NCBI RefSeq assembly: GCF_017592545.1
Contig: NZ_JAGFOA010000005.1
Location: 186,001-250,000 of the forward strand
Source: Microbacterium stercoris
Lineage (GTDB): Bacteria; Actinomycetota; Actinomycetes; Actinomycetales; Microbacteriaceae
DNA length: 64,000 nucleotides
Direction of reading: 5' to 3'
Each line of letters begins with the position of its first letter. Position 1 is the stretch's first letter. A model generated the notes under the pieces. It was not told the origin of the DNA, made no database searches, and saw only the letters and a program-made list of their open reading frames with translations. The position numbers and the translations under genes were made by a program. Below, in pieces: positions 41,173 to 52,801 of the stretch.

Positions 41173-41919
41173 ATGACCACCGAGCCTTCCGCCGGCGACC
41201 GCGACGACCGCGCTGAGGCGCGGATGTCGGCCTCCGACGTGCTGGGCGGCGCGTTCGGCGATGCCGCCCGTCGGATCGGGGGCGACTCGGCCGAGGAGAC
41301 GACGGCCGGTGGCGTCGTCTGGAAGGCCATGGGCGGCTTCCGCGGGGTGCTGGAGTCGATCCTGCCGAGCCTCACCTTCGTGCTCGTCTACACGTTCTGG
41401 CCCGAGCCCCTCTATCTGTCCCTCGCTCTGTCTGTCGGCATGGCAGCGGTGTTCACCGTGCTGCGGTTCGCGCAGCGGTCGACGCCCGCGGCGGCTCTCG
41501 GCGGTCTTGTGGCTGCCGGCGCTGCGGCCGCACTCGCACTGTGGACCGGCGACGGGCGCGACAACTTCGTCTTCGGGCTGATCACCAACGCCGCATACGG
41601 CACCGCCTACCTGGTGTCGGCGGTGATCGGCTGGTCGCTGATCGGACTTCTCGTCGGCTTCCTCGTCGGCGAGGGTGTCGAGTGGCGCAAGGATCGCCGC
41701 AAGAGGCGCGTGTTCTTCTGGTTGGCGATCGCGTGGTCGGCGTTGTTCTTCGCGCGTCTCGCGGTGCAGCTGCCTCTCTACCTGGCCCACGAGACGGCGC
41801 TGCTGGGCACACTCAAGCTGGTGATGGGGCTGCCGCTGTTCGCCCCGCTGGTGGCGGTGACCTGGCTCGCCGCGCGATCCCTCTACCCGGGACACCGCCT
41901 GGCGGGTCGCGACTCCTGA
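41173..41919 (+). CDS. DUF3159 membrane protein
   Basis: 248 residues with about five or six membrane helices (VLESILPSLTFVLVYTF, LSLALSVGMAAVFTVL, AAALGGLVAAGAAAALAL, AVIGWSLIGLLVGFLVG, FFWLAIAWSALFFARLAVQ, and more). The cytoplasmic N-terminus contains SASDVLGGAFGDAARRIGG. The family is actinobacterial; its function is unknown. It follows DUF3710 after eight bases. In mycobacteria an OB-fold gene sits between these two; it is absent here. Confidence 0.85.
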   Translation: MTTEPSAGDRDDRAEARMSASDVLGGAFGDAARRIGGDSAEETTAGGVVWKAMGGFRGVLESILPSLTFVLVYTFWPEPLYLSLALSVGMAAVFTVLRFAQRSTPAAALGGLVAAGAAAALALWTGDGRDNFVFGLITNAAYGTAYLVSAVIGWSLIGLLVGFLVGEGVEWRKDRRKRRVFFWLAIAWSALFFARLAVQLPLYLAHETALLGTLKLVMGLPLFAPLVAVTWLAARSLYPGHRLAGRDS

Positions 41920-41936
41920 CGATGCGTACGGCGTGG

Positions 41937-41942
41937 TAGATT
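41937..41942 (+). promoter_or_regulatory. Candidate -10 element TAGATT of acnA
   Basis: It overlaps the left arm of the palindrome at 41939-41964. Transcription would start inside or just after the palindrome, giving a leader of about 130 bases. Confidence 0.45.
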
Positions 41943-41964
41943 TATCTCGACGTCAAGATAAATC
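41939..41964. promoter_or_regulatory. AT-rich palindromic operator candidate upstream of acnA
   Basis: Arms GATTTATCT and AGATAAATC are perfectly complementary around an eight-base centre that itself contains the palindrome GACGTC, so 12 of 13 positions on each side match. It is an AT-rich island in about 70% GC sequence and covers the likely start of transcription, the usual place for a repressor site. I cannot name the regulator. Confidence 0.7.
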
Positions 41965-42083
41965 CCTCATCCCGCGGTGGCGTCCCGCGCCCTCCGCCTG
42001 TTAGGTCCGCCTTGCTGGCCGTGCACTCGCACAGGAGGCAGGATGGGGAGCGCAAAGCGCGGTCGACCAGGAGGAGACAGCCC

Positions 42084-44921
<2,838 letters not shown>

Positions 44922-44932
44922 CGCATCCTGTC

Positions 44933-44976
44933 GAACGGCCCCCGGTCATCCCGCAAGGGATCGCCGGGGGTCGTTC
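44933..44976 (+). terminator. Terminator after acnA
   Basis: GAACGGCCCCCGG pairs with CCGGGGGTCGTTC (one G-U pair); inside it a second CCC-GCAA-GGG hairpin is stacked. It begins 11 bases after the acnA stop and precedes the dxs promoter. Confidence 0.75.
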
Positions 44977-45006
44977 GTCGTTCGTCGGAATCCCAGAACC
45001 CCGGCG

Positions 45007-45012
45007 TAGGCT
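45007..45012 (+). promoter_or_regulatory. -10 element TAGGCT, leaderless-type, for dxs
   Basis: TAGGCT ends six bases before the ATG at 45019. Confidence 0.65.
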
Positions 45013-45018
45013 CGGGGC

Positions 45019-46977
45019 ATGAGTCTTCTGGACGGGATCCACGGTCCGCGCGATCTCGATGCGCTCTCGCCGGCGCAGCTGACGGACCTGGCTGCGGAGA
45101 TCCGCGAGTTCCTCGTGGAGAACGTTGCGCGTACGGGCGGGCACCTCGGGCCGAACCTGGGCGTCGTGGAGCTCACGATCGCGCTTCACCGCGTCTTCGC
45201 CTCGCCGGACGACCCCATCATCTTCGACACGGGGCACCAGTCCTACGTGCACAAGCTCCTCACCGGACGCCAGGACTTCTCGGCTCTGCGGGCGCGCGGC
45301 GGCCTGGCCGGCTACCCTCAGCGCTCCGAGAGCCCTCACGATGTGGTCGAGTCCTCGCATGCCTCCAGCTCACTGAGCTGGGCCGATGGCATCTCGCGCG
45401 CCTTCGCCGCGACCGGACGTGCCGACCGCCATGTCGTGGCCGTCGTCGGCGACGGCGCCCTCACAGGCGGCATGACCTGGGAAGCGCTCAACAACATCAC
45501 CGACGACAACGAGCGCAACCTCGTGATCGTCGTGAACGACAACGGTCGCTCCTATGCGCCGACGATCGGGGGCATGGCCCGCCACCTCAATCGGGTGCGC
45601 ACCACCGAGACCTACCGCGATCTGTCGAAGAAGTCGTCGAACGTCGCCGGCCGCTTCGGGTCGGTCGGGCGCGCGATCTACCGCGGGGTCCGCGGCGGGA
45701 CCCACGGCTTCCTTTCTCGCTTCACGAACAACTCCTCGCTCTACTCCAATCTCGACGTGAAGTATCTCGGCCCCGTCGACGGGCACGACCTGCCCGCGCT
45801 GCTCGAGACGCTGGCGCTGGCGAAGTCGTACGGCGCTCCGGTGATCGTGCACGTCATCACGGAGAAGGGCCGCGGCTATCAGCCCGCCCGCGACGACGAG
45901 TTCGACCAGTTCCACGCCGTCGGGCGCATCGATCCCGCGACCGGCGGGGCGCTCGGCGGGGCTTCGGCACCCGGCTGGACAGACGTCTTCGCGGAAGAGC
46001 TCGTCAAGGTGGGGGAGCGGCGAGAGGATGTCATCGCGATGACCGCCGCGATGCTGCGACCGACCGGGCTCGCACCGTTCGCCGAGCGCTTCCCCGAGCG
46101 CGTCTACGACGTCGGCATCGCCGAGCAGCACGCGGTCGCCTCGGCAGCGGGGCTCGCCTACGGCGGGCTTCACCCGGTCGTCGCGCTCTACTCGACGTTC
46201 GTCAACCGCGCTTTCGATCAGGTGCTGATGGATGTCGCCCTGCATCGTGCAGGGGTCACGTTCGTGCTCGATCGCTCGGGCGTCACGGGACCGGACGGAC
46301 CCAGCCACCATGGCATGTGGGATCTCGCCCTGCTGCACATCGTGCCGCGGATCCGCATCGCAGCGCCGCGCGATGAGGCCCGTCTGCGCGAGGAGCTGCA
46401 GGAGGCGGTCGACGTGCGCGACGCGCCCACGGTGATCCGGTTCCCGAAGGGCGCGGTCGGGGAGGACATCCCTGCCATCGAGCGGCTGTCCGACGGTGTC
46501 GACGTCCTCGAGAGGGGCGAGACCGAAGACGTGCTGATCGTGGGCATCGGGCCGTTCGCGCGCCTGGCGCTCGACGTGGCGCAGCGTCTTCGGGCGCAGG
46601 GCATCGGCGCGACCGTGATCGACCCGCGCTGGGTGGTGCCGGTGGCCTCGTCGCTCGTCGAGCTCGCAGCCCGCCACCGTCTTGTCATCACTCTCGAGGA
46701 CGGCATCCGCGTCGGTGGCGTCGGCACGCGCGTGCGGCAGGTGCTGCGCGAGGCGGGCATCGACACGGCCGTGGACGAACTCGGCCTGCCCGATGAGTTC
46801 CTGGATCACGCCTCGCGAGAGCAGATCCTCGAGGATGCGGGTCTGACCCCCGCCAAGATCGCCCAGGACGTTGTGGCCCAGGTGCTCGGCACCCGCGTGC
46901 CGGTGGCCCGCAAAGAGCCCGGAAAAGGGCTCCCCGCCGTGACCGGCGAGTTCCGCCTGCACGCGCCGAAGAGCTGA
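45019..46977 (+). CDS. dxs: 1-deoxy-D-xylulose-5-phosphate synthase
   Basis: 652 residues. Thiamine diphosphate-binding GDGALTGGMTWEALNN, the EKGRGYQPA segment, DVGIAEQHAVASAAGLA with the catalytic Glu, and DRSGVTGPDGPSHHG define Dxs in the transketolase superfamily. It condenses pyruvate and glyceraldehyde 3-phosphate, the first step of the methylerythritol phosphate route to isoprenoids. It has its own leaderless-type promoter, and 104 bases separate it from the next gene. Confidence 0.97.
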   Translation: MSLLDGIHGPRDLDALSPAQLTDLAAEIREFLVENVARTGGHLGPNLGVVELTIALHRVFASPDDPIIFDTGHQSYVHKLLTGRQDFSALRARGGLAGYPQRSESPHDVVESSHASSSLSWADGISRAFAATGRADRHVVAVVGDGALTGGMTWEALNNITDDNERNLVIVVNDNGRSYAPTIGGMARHLNRVRTTETYRDLSKKSSNVAGRFGSVGRAIYRGVRGGTHGFLSRFTNNSSLYSNLDVKYLGPVDGHDLPALLETLALAKSYGAPVIVHVITEKGRGYQPARDDEFDQFHAVGRIDPATGGALGGASAPGWTDVFAEELVKVGERREDVIAMTAAMLRPTGLAPFAERFPERVYDVGIAEQHAVASAAGLAYGGLHPVVALYSTFVNRAFDQVLMDVALHRAGVTFVLDRSGVTGPDGPSHHGMWDLALLHIVPRIRIAAPRDEARLREELQEAVDVRDAPTVIRFPKGAVGEDIPAIERLSDGVDVLERGETEDVLIVGIGPFARLALDVAQRLRAQGIGATVIDPRWVVPVASSLVELAARHRLVITLEDGIRVGGVGTRVRQVLREAGIDTAVDELGLPDEFLDHASREQILEDAGLTPAKIAQDVVAQVLGTRVPVARKEPGKGLPAVTGEFRLHAPKS

Positions 46978-47068
46978 CGCGCAGCGCCGCGGGGGGCTTT
47001 TCCTAGCGGTTCGGAGGGTTTTGTGACGGCGCGTGTCGCGAAGCGCGCGTCGCTCGGGGCATCCTCCC

Positions 47069-47074
47069 TACGCT
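47069..47074 (+). promoter_or_regulatory. -10 element TACGCT for the TSUP gene
   Basis: TACGCT ends seven bases before the ATG at 47082, a leaderless-type spacing. Confidence 0.55.
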
Positions 47075-47081
47075 CGGGGAC

Positions 47082-48014
47082 ATGCAGACGATCATCCTCC
47101 TCGCTCTCGTCGGACTCGGAGCGCAGCTCGTCGACGGTGCGTTGGGCATGGCCTACGGCGTCACCTCGACGAGTCTGCTCCTTGCAGTGGGTCTTGCGCC
47201 CGCTGCCGCCAGTGCTTCCGTGCACCTGGCCGAGGTCGGCACCACCCTCGCCTCCGGGCTCTCGCACTGGCGCTTCGGCAACGTCGACTGGCGCGCCGCG
47301 CTGAAGATCGGCATCCCCGGCGCTGTGGGCGCGTTCGCGGGGGCGACGTTCCTTTCGGGGCTGGCCACCGACATCGCCAAGCCCTACACCAGCGCCATCC
47401 TGCTGGCTCTCGGCATCTACGTGCTCGTGCGCTTCACCATCAAGGGGCTCCCGGGCCGGCGCAGTGACAAGCCGCTCACGCTGAAGTTCCTGGCGCCCCT
47501 CGGTCTCGTCGGCGGCTTCCTCGACGCATCGGGCGGGGGTGGGTGGGGGCCGGTCGGCACCCCCGCGCTGCTGTCGAGCGGTCGCCTCGAGCCGCGGAAG
47601 GTGATCGGAACGATCGATGCGTCGGAGTTCCTCGTCGCGATCGCCGCGTCGATCGGCTTCTTCATCGGTCTCAGCGGCGCGGGCGTCGACCTCACGTGGG
47701 TCATCGCGCTGCTGGCCGGTGGTGTGATCGCCGCTCCTCTCGCTGCGTGGATCGTGCGTCTCATCCCCGCTCGCATCCTCGGATCGGCGGTCGGCGGTCT
47801 CATCGTGCTCACCAACGTGCGCACGATCCTCACCTCGCTCGAGGTCTCCGATGAGGTGCTGGGACTCTCGCTCGCGGCAATCGCCTTCATCTGGGCGGTG
47901 GCCGTCGCGTGGTCGATCAGCGAGCACCGCAAGGCCGTGGCGGCCGGTCTCGCCGAGAAGGACGCCGCCACCAAGGCCGATGAGGCCCGCGAGGCGGCCC
48001 TCGTCACGGACTGA
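47082..48014 (+). CDS. TSUP-family permease, probable sulfur-oxyanion transporter
   Basis: 310 residues with about eight membrane helices. The TSUP half-motifs are ALGMAYGVTSTSLLLAVGLAP and GGFLDASGGGGWGPVGTPALL. The second motif type is common in TauE/SafE-like carriers linked to sulfate assimilation. It lies tail to tail with the end of the cys operon, so sulfate or sulfite transport is a reasonable guess, but the cluster shows no ABC sulfate transporter and no direct evidence of direction. The C-terminus is a short charged helix. Confidence 0.82.
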   Translation: MQTIILLALVGLGAQLVDGALGMAYGVTSTSLLLAVGLAPAAASASVHLAEVGTTLASGLSHWRFGNVDWRAALKIGIPGAVGAFAGATFLSGLATDIAKPYTSAILLALGIYVLVRFTIKGLPGRRSDKPLTLKFLAPLGLVGGFLDASGGGGWGPVGTPALLSSGRLEPRKVIGTIDASEFLVAIAASIGFFIGLSGAGVDLTWVIALLAGGVIAAPLAAWIVRLIPARILGSAVGGLIVLTNVRTILTSLEVSDEVLGLSLAAIAFIWAVAVAWSISEHRKAVAAGLAEKDAATKADEAREAALVTD

Positions 48015-48029
48015 GCAGGCTGGGAACGA

Positions 48030-48065
48030 CGAAGCCCCCGCGATTCACGGATCGCGGGGGCTTCG
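48030..48065. terminator. Bidirectional terminator between the TSUP gene and fdxA
   Basis: A perfect 15-base-pair stem (CGAAGCCCCCGCGAT and its complement) with a TCACGG loop between convergent stops at 48014 and 48079. It ends the cys operon on the minus strand. Confidence 0.9.
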
Positions 48066-48078
48066 GTATTGCGCTGCG

Positions 48079-48405
48079 TCAGTGGCCCTCGCTCTGAGGG
48101 GGCAGGGCCGCGATGATCGGGTGGTCCTTGGGGGTCACGCCGGTCTTGGCGGCGCCGCCCGGGGAGCCGATCTCGTCGAAGAACTCGACGTTGGCCTTGT
48201 AGTAGTCCTGCCACTCGTCGGGCAGGTCGTCCTCGTAGTAGATGGCCTCGACGGGGCACACCGGCTCGCACGCACCGCAGTCGACGCACTCATCGGGGTG
48301 AATGTAGAGGCTGCGCTCACCCTCGTAGATGCAGTCCACGGGGCACTCGTCGATGCACGCGCGATCCTTGACGTCCACACACGGCAGGGCGATGACGTAC
48401 GTCAT
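48079..48405 (-). CDS. fdxA: 7Fe ferredoxin
   Basis: 108 residues. The first cluster region [13 protein letters not shown] and the second [16 protein letters not shown] provide ligands for one [3Fe-4S] and one [4Fe-4S] cluster, and the C-terminal extension is that of actinobacterial FdxA. It carries electrons, here most likely from FprA to sulfite reductase. It is the last gene of the cys operon and overlaps the fprA stop (ATGA). Confidence 0.94.
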   Translation of the reverse strand: MTYVIALPCVDVKDRACIDECPVDCIYEGERSLYIHPDECVDCGACEPVCPVEAIYYEDDLPDEWQDYYKANVEFFDEIGSPGGAAKTGVTPKDHPIIAALPPQSEGH

Positions 48406-49763
48406 GCGCCCGCGAGCGCGCCGGAGCGCGAGATCTCGACCTGCTCGTCGCGCGGAACGACCTTCACACGCTCCCGCGTGTAGAGATGCGTCTCGCCGAG
48501 CGCGCGCTCATGGGCGTCCAGCGCGAGCCATCCGGCCCACGTCGTGTACTCGACCTCGCGCTCGTCGAGAAGCTCGAGCAGTCCCGTCTCGAGCGGGGTC
48601 GTCAGGATGCCGGCCTGCGCGTCGGTGACGAGATGGTCGACGGTCTCCATGGCGTCCGACTTCGTGTGGCCGATGAGACCCACCGGACCGCGCTTGATCC
48701 ATCCCGTCGCGTAAAGCCCCTGGATGCCCGCGACCCGGCCCTCGATGTTCGAGATGACGCCCTTGATGGGGTCGAACGGGGCGCCGTCGATCGGCGAGCC
48801 GAAGTAGCCGACCGCACGGTACACGGCCTGAAGCGGATACTCGGCGAACTCGCCGGTGCCGACGAGGCGACCATCTTCGATGCGCGTGCGCTCGAACCGC
48901 ATCGCCTCCACCTTCTCGTCGCCGAGGATCTCGGCCGGCGCGTGCCAGAAGTGCAGGTGCACACGGCGGCTCGCCCCCGTGAGCTGCTCACCCCGCCAGG
49001 CATTGAGGGTGCGCAGCATGATCTTCATCTGGTTCGTCGACGCGGACGCCAGGTCCACCCCCTCGAAATCCGCCTCATCGAGGACGATGTCGACATCGTT
49101 CAGCTCGCCGAGCTCACGAAGCTCGATGGGGGTGAACTTGATATCGGCGGGCCCGCGGCGCCCGAAGACGTGGACGTCGGTGACCGGTGAGGACTCGAGC
49201 CCCTCGAGCACGTTGTCGGGGATCTCCGTCGAGCGCAGATCGACCGGGTGCTTGGCGAGCATCCGTGCGACGTCGAGGGCGACGTTGCCGTTGCCGATGA
49301 CCGCGATCTGCTCCGCCTCGAGCGGCCAGGTGCGCGGCACATCCGGATGACCGTCGAACCAGGAGACGAAATCGGCGGCGCCGTACGAGCCGTCCTTGTC
49401 GACGCCGGGGATGTCGAGCGCGGCGTCGCGGATCGCACCGGTCGCCAGGATCACCGCGTGGTAGCGCTCACGCAGCTCGTCAAGGGAGACGTCCTTGCCC
49501 ACTTCGATGTTTCCGAGGAAGCGGATGCGGCCGGAGTCGAGCATCTCCTCGAGGGAGTTGATGATGCCCTTGATGCGCGGGTGATCGGGCGAGACGCCGT
49601 AGCGGATCAGGCCGTACGGGGCCGGCAGCGATTCGAGCAGGTCGATCGCCACTGTGCCGCCGGCCTCCTCGACGGCGTTCGCGAGGAGGTTTCCGGCGTA
49701 GATGCCCGCCGGGCCGGCGCCGACAATGGCGACGCGCAGGTCGAGAGGGGAGTCCGAGCTCAT
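48402..49763 (-). CDS. fprA: Ferredoxin/adrenodoxin-NADP+ reductase (FprA type)
   Basis: 453 residues. The FAD motif [17 protein letters not shown] is at the start, then [19 protein letters not shown], the NADP motif [14 protein letters not shown], and [18 protein letters not shown] near the end, all as in adrenodoxin-reductase-like FprA. It passes electrons from NADPH to ferredoxin. The frame is open upstream into cobA, but ATG 49763 aligns with the family. It lies 23 bases after cobA in the cys operon. Confidence 0.93.
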   Translation of the reverse strand: MSSDSPLDLRVAIVGAGPAGIYAGNLLANAVEEAGGTVAIDLLESLPAPYGLIRYGVSPDHPRIKGIINSLEEMLDSGRIRFLGNIEVGKDVSLDELRERYHAVILATGAIRDAALDIPGVDKDGSYGAADFVSWFDGHPDVPRTWPLEAEQIAVIGNGNVALDVARMLAKHPVDLRSTEIPDNVLEGLESSPVTDVHVFGRRGPADIKFTPIELRELGELNDVDIVLDEADFEGVDLASASTNQMKIMLRTLNAWRGEQLTGASRRVHLHFWHAPAEILGDEKVEAMRFERTRIEDGRLVGTGEFAEYPLQAVYRAVGYFGSPIDGAPFDPIKGVISNIEGRVAGIQGLYATGWIKRGPVGLIGHTKSDAMETVDHLVTDAQAGILTTPLETGLLELLDEREVEYTTWAGWLALDAHERALGETHLYTRERVKVVPRDEQVEISRSGALAGA

Positions 49764-49786
49764 GGGGCTTCCTTGTCGTTCGTGGA

Positions 49787-50560
49787 TCAGCCGACGCTCG
49801 GGCGCACAGCGCCGCGGAGGTCGGCGGGAGCAGAAGGGCTGAGGGTGACGACATCGCCGATGACGACGACGGCCGGGTTGCGCACCTTCGCCAGGGCGGC
49901 GATGTGCGCGATGGTGTCCAGGGTTCCGAAGGTGACGCGCTGGCCGGCCCCGTAGCCGTCCTCGACGATCGCGACGGGGCATCCGCCACCACGGCTGCGG
50001 CTGAGCACCTGCGCCGAATGGGCGAGCGTGCCCACTCCCATCAGCAGGACGACCGTGTGGTCGCGCCCACCCGGGAGATCCTCGATGAGGACGTGTCCGG
50101 ACAGCACGGTGAACCCTGCGGCGACGTCCCGGGCGGTCACGGGGATACCCGCGACGGCGGGCACCGAGATCGCGCTCGTGATGCCCGGCACGACGTCGAT
50201 GGCGATGCCGGCCTCGACGCAGCGCTGGATTTCCTCGCTCCCGCGGCCGAACACGTAGGGGTCGCCGCCCTTGAGCCGCACGACGTCCCGTCCGGCCCGC
50301 GCATGATCGACGAGCAGCTGCGAGATCTCCTCCTGGGTGACGGGATGGTGGCCCGGGTGCTTGCCGACGTCGATGACCTCGGCCGACAGCACGACGCCAT
50401 CGGCCTCCAGGCCCTCCAGCACGCTGCGGGCCCCCAACCGGTCGGCGACGATCACGTCGGCGCTCTCGAGGGCGCGCAGGCCGCGTACCGTCAGGAGGCC
50501 CGCGTCACCGGGACCCGCGCCAACCAGCGTGACGCGGCCCGCGGCGACCCTGTCAGCCAC
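49787..50560 (-). CDS. cobA: Uroporphyrinogen-III C-methyltransferase
   Basis: 257 residues. VTLVGAGPGDAGLLTVRGLRAL, VVRLKGGDPYVFGRGSEE, VVPGITSAISVPAVAGIP and VVVIGDVV are the hallmarks of the SAM-dependent CobA/CysG-A family. It makes precorrin-2, the precursor of siroheme needed by the sulfite reductase encoded upstream. It is a monofunctional form; the dehydrogenase and ferrochelatase steps are not encoded here. It overlaps cysN by eight bases. Confidence 0.95.
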   Translation of the reverse strand: MADRVAAGRVTLVGAGPGDAGLLTVRGLRALESADVIVADRLGARSVLEGLEADGVVLSAEVIDVGKHPGHHPVTQEEISQLLVDHARAGRDVVRLKGGDPYVFGRGSEEIQRCVEAGIAIDVVPGITSAISVPAVAGIPVTARDVAAGFTVLSGHVLIEDLPGGRDHTVVLLMGVGTLAHSAQVLSRSRGGGCPVAIVEDGYGAGQRVTFGTLDTIAHIAALAKVRNPAVVVIGDVVTLSPSAPADLRGAVRPSVG

Positions 50561-51869
50561 GGACGGTACCGGCGGCGATCGTGTGACCGTCGGCCGGGCG
50601 GATGACCAGGAACGATCCCGAGGTGCGCGAGGTCTCGTACGGCTCGAGGGGCAGCGCCTCGGCGAGGCGGATGCGCGCGCGGCCGATCTCGTTCACTTCG
50701 AGGCGGTCGGCGGGGACGTGCGCGAGCGAGTCGAGGTCGCGGCGGTCGACGATCTCGTCGACGATGCCCTGCACCGTCTTGGTGCCGTGCTTGACAAGGA
50801 CGCGCGTTCCTCGGACCAGCGTCTGCTCATCGAGCAGGAACAGGTTCGCGTCGAGTTCCTTGGCGACCGCCGGCTCGGATCCCTCGGCGACGAGCACGCT
50901 TCCCCGCGCGGCATCGATGTCATCCGCGAGCTGGATCGCGACCGACTGCGGCGCGGCGGCCTCGACCACCGGCACACCGGCGAGCTCGACGGCCGCGACG
51001 GTTGTGACGATGCCGGCGGGCAGCACCTTCACGCGGTCTCCCACGCGGACCGATCCGGATGAGATGCGGCCGGCGGCAGCGCGGTAGTCGCGGAGGCGCT
51101 CGGTCGCATCCGGATCGGAGGCGGTGAGCACGGGGGAGAGCCCGCCCTGCGGGCGGAGCACGAGCTGAACGGGAAGGCGGAAGGGTTCTGCCTCGCGCTG
51201 CTCGGCGTCGATCGCGGGCAGCGTCTCGAGCAGCTCGAGCAGCGACGGCCCGTCGTACCACGGCGTGCGCTCAGACCGCTCGACGATGTTGTCGCCGGCC
51301 AGGGCGGACACCGGCAGCACGCGCACGTCGGTGAGGCCGAGCTCGGCCGTGACCTCGCGCACCTGCGCGGCGACCGGGGTGAAGGCATCCTCGGCGTAGT
51401 CGAGCAGGTCGATCTTGTTCACCGCGACGATGACGTGCGGCACGCGCAGCAGCGCCGTCACCGCGAGGTGGCGTCGGGTCTGCTCGAGCACGCCCTTGCG
51501 GCCGTCGATGAGCACGACCACGGCGTCGGCCGTCGTGGCGCCGGTGACCATGTTGCGCGTGTACTGCACGTGTCCCGGGCAGTCGGCCAGGATGAACGAG
51601 CGCTCTGCGGTTGCGAAATAGCGGTAGGCGACGTCGATCGTGATGCCCTGCTCGCGCTCGGCCCGGAGGCCGTCGGTGAGCAGCGCGAAGTCGATGCCGT
51701 CCGCGCCGGCGAAGCCGCGTTCCTTCGAGGTGCGGGCGACCTGCTCGAGCTGGTCGGCGAGGATCGCCTTGGAATCGTGCAGCAGACGGCCGACGAGGGT
51801 CGACTTGCCGTCGTCGACCGAGCCGGCGGTCGCGAAGCGGAAGAGCGTCGAGGGGGCGAGCGTGGTCAT
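50553..51869 (-). CDS. cysN: Sulfate adenylyltransferase subunit 1 (GTPase)
   Basis: 438 residues. GTP-binding motifs: ATAGSVDDGKSTLVGRLL (P-loop), EREQGITIDVAYR, DCPGHVQYTRNM and VAVNKIDL, followed by two beta-barrel domains as in EF-Tu-like CysN. With CysD it activates sulfate to APS, with GTP hydrolysis driving the reaction. There is no fused CysC kinase domain, consistent with direct reduction of APS. The ATG shares a base with the cysD stop (TGATG). Confidence 0.96.
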   Translation of the reverse strand: MTTLAPSTLFRFATAGSVDDGKSTLVGRLLHDSKAILADQLEQVARTSKERGFAGADGIDFALLTDGLRAEREQGITIDVAYRYFATAERSFILADCPGHVQYTRNMVTGATTADAVVVLIDGRKGVLEQTRRHLAVTALLRVPHVIVAVNKIDLLDYAEDAFTPVAAQVREVTAELGLTDVRVLPVSALAGDNIVERSERTPWYDGPSLLELLETLPAIDAEQREAEPFRLPVQLVLRPQGGLSPVLTASDPDATERLRDYRAAAGRISSGSVRVGDRVKVLPAGIVTTVAAVELAGVPVVEAAAPQSVAIQLADDIDAARGSVLVAEGSEPAVAKELDANLFLLDEQTLVRGTRVLVKHGTKTVQGIVDEIVDRRDLDSLAHVPADRLEVNEIGRARIRLAEALPLEPYETSRTSGSFLVIRPADGHTIAAGTVRG

Positions 51870-52801
51870 CAGAAGTATCCGTCCTTCTTGCGGTCTTCCA
51901 TGGCCGCTTCGCTGATCCGGTCGTCCGCACGGGTGGCGCCGCGCTCGGTGAGGGTGGACACCGCGACCTCCGCGACGATGTCCGACACGTGCGCCGAGGT
52001 CGACTCGACGGCGCCCGTGCAGCTCATGTCGCCGACCGTGCGGTAGCGCACCACGCGCTTCTCGACCGTCTCGTCCGCGCGGGGCTCCGAGACGGGGCTG
52101 ACCGCGCGCCACATGCCGTCGCGGCGGTAGACCTCGCGCTCGTGCGCGAAGTAGAGCGGAGGCAGCGGGATGTTCTCCCGCTCGATGTAGCGCCAGATGT
52201 CGAGCTCGGTCCAGTTCGAGATGGGGAACACGCGCACGTGCTGGCCGGGGGTATGGCGGCCGTTGTAAAGGCTCCACAGCTCGGGCCGCTGGTTGCGGGG
52301 ATCCCACTGCCCGAACTCGTCGCGCAGGGAGAAGATGCGCTCCTTGGCGCGCGCCTTGTCCTCGTCTCGGCGGGCGCCGCCGAAGACGGCGTCGTGCCTC
52401 CCCGCGGCGATGCCATCCAGCAGCGGCAGGGTCTGCAGCGGATTGCGCGTGCCGTCGGCGCGCTCGTGAAGGCGACCGTCGTCGATGTAGTCCTGCACGC
52501 GCGCGACCTCCAGCGTGAGACCGAGCCGCTCGACGGTCTCGTCCCGGAAGCGGATCACTTCGGGGAAGTTGTGCCCGGTGTCGACGTGCAGCACCGGAAA
52601 CGGCACACGACCCGGCAGGAAGGCCTTCGCAGCGAGGTGGAGAACGACCACCGAGTCCTTGCCGCCCGAGAACAGCAGAACGGGGCGGTCGAATTCGGCG
52701 ACGACCTCGCGGATGACATGGATGGCCTCGGCCTCGAGAAGATCGAGGGTCGAAAGGCGCTGGCCGGTGCCCGCTCGCGGGACGGTGAGGGTGTCGCTCA
52801 T
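51869..52801 (-). CDS. cysD: Sulfate adenylyltransferase subunit 2
   Basis: 310 residues. The PP-loop LLFSGGKDSVVVLHLA binds ATP; HVDTGHNFPEVIRFRDE, FGGARRDEDKARAKERIFS and PISNWTELDIWRYIERE are typical of CysD. It forms APS and pyrophosphate from sulfate and ATP together with CysN. The ATG overlaps the cysH stop by four bases. Confidence 0.97.
   Translation of the reverse strand: MSDTLTVPRAGTGQRLSTLDLLEAEAIHVIREVVAEFDRPVLLFSGGKDSVVVLHLAAKAFLPGRVPFPVLHVDTGHNFPEVIRFRDETVERLGLTLEVARVQDYIDDGRLHERADGTRNPLQTLPLLDGIAAGRHDAVFGGARRDEDKARAKERIFSLRDEFGQWDPRNQRPELWSLYNGRHTPGQHVRVFPISNWTELDIWRYIERENIPLPPLYFAHEREVYRRDGMWRAVSPVSEPRADETVEKRVVRYRTVGDMSCTGAVESTSAHVSDIVAEVAVSTLTERGATRADDRISEAAMEDRKKDGYF

Noticed and set aside
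42012-42083. A longer N-terminus of aconitase
   Set aside because: The extra residues are not like the family, and a good ribosome-binding site precedes GTG 42084.
42000-42083. A riboswitch in the acnA leader
   Set aside because: No conserved riboswitch core or strong structured element was visible beyond the upstream palindrome.
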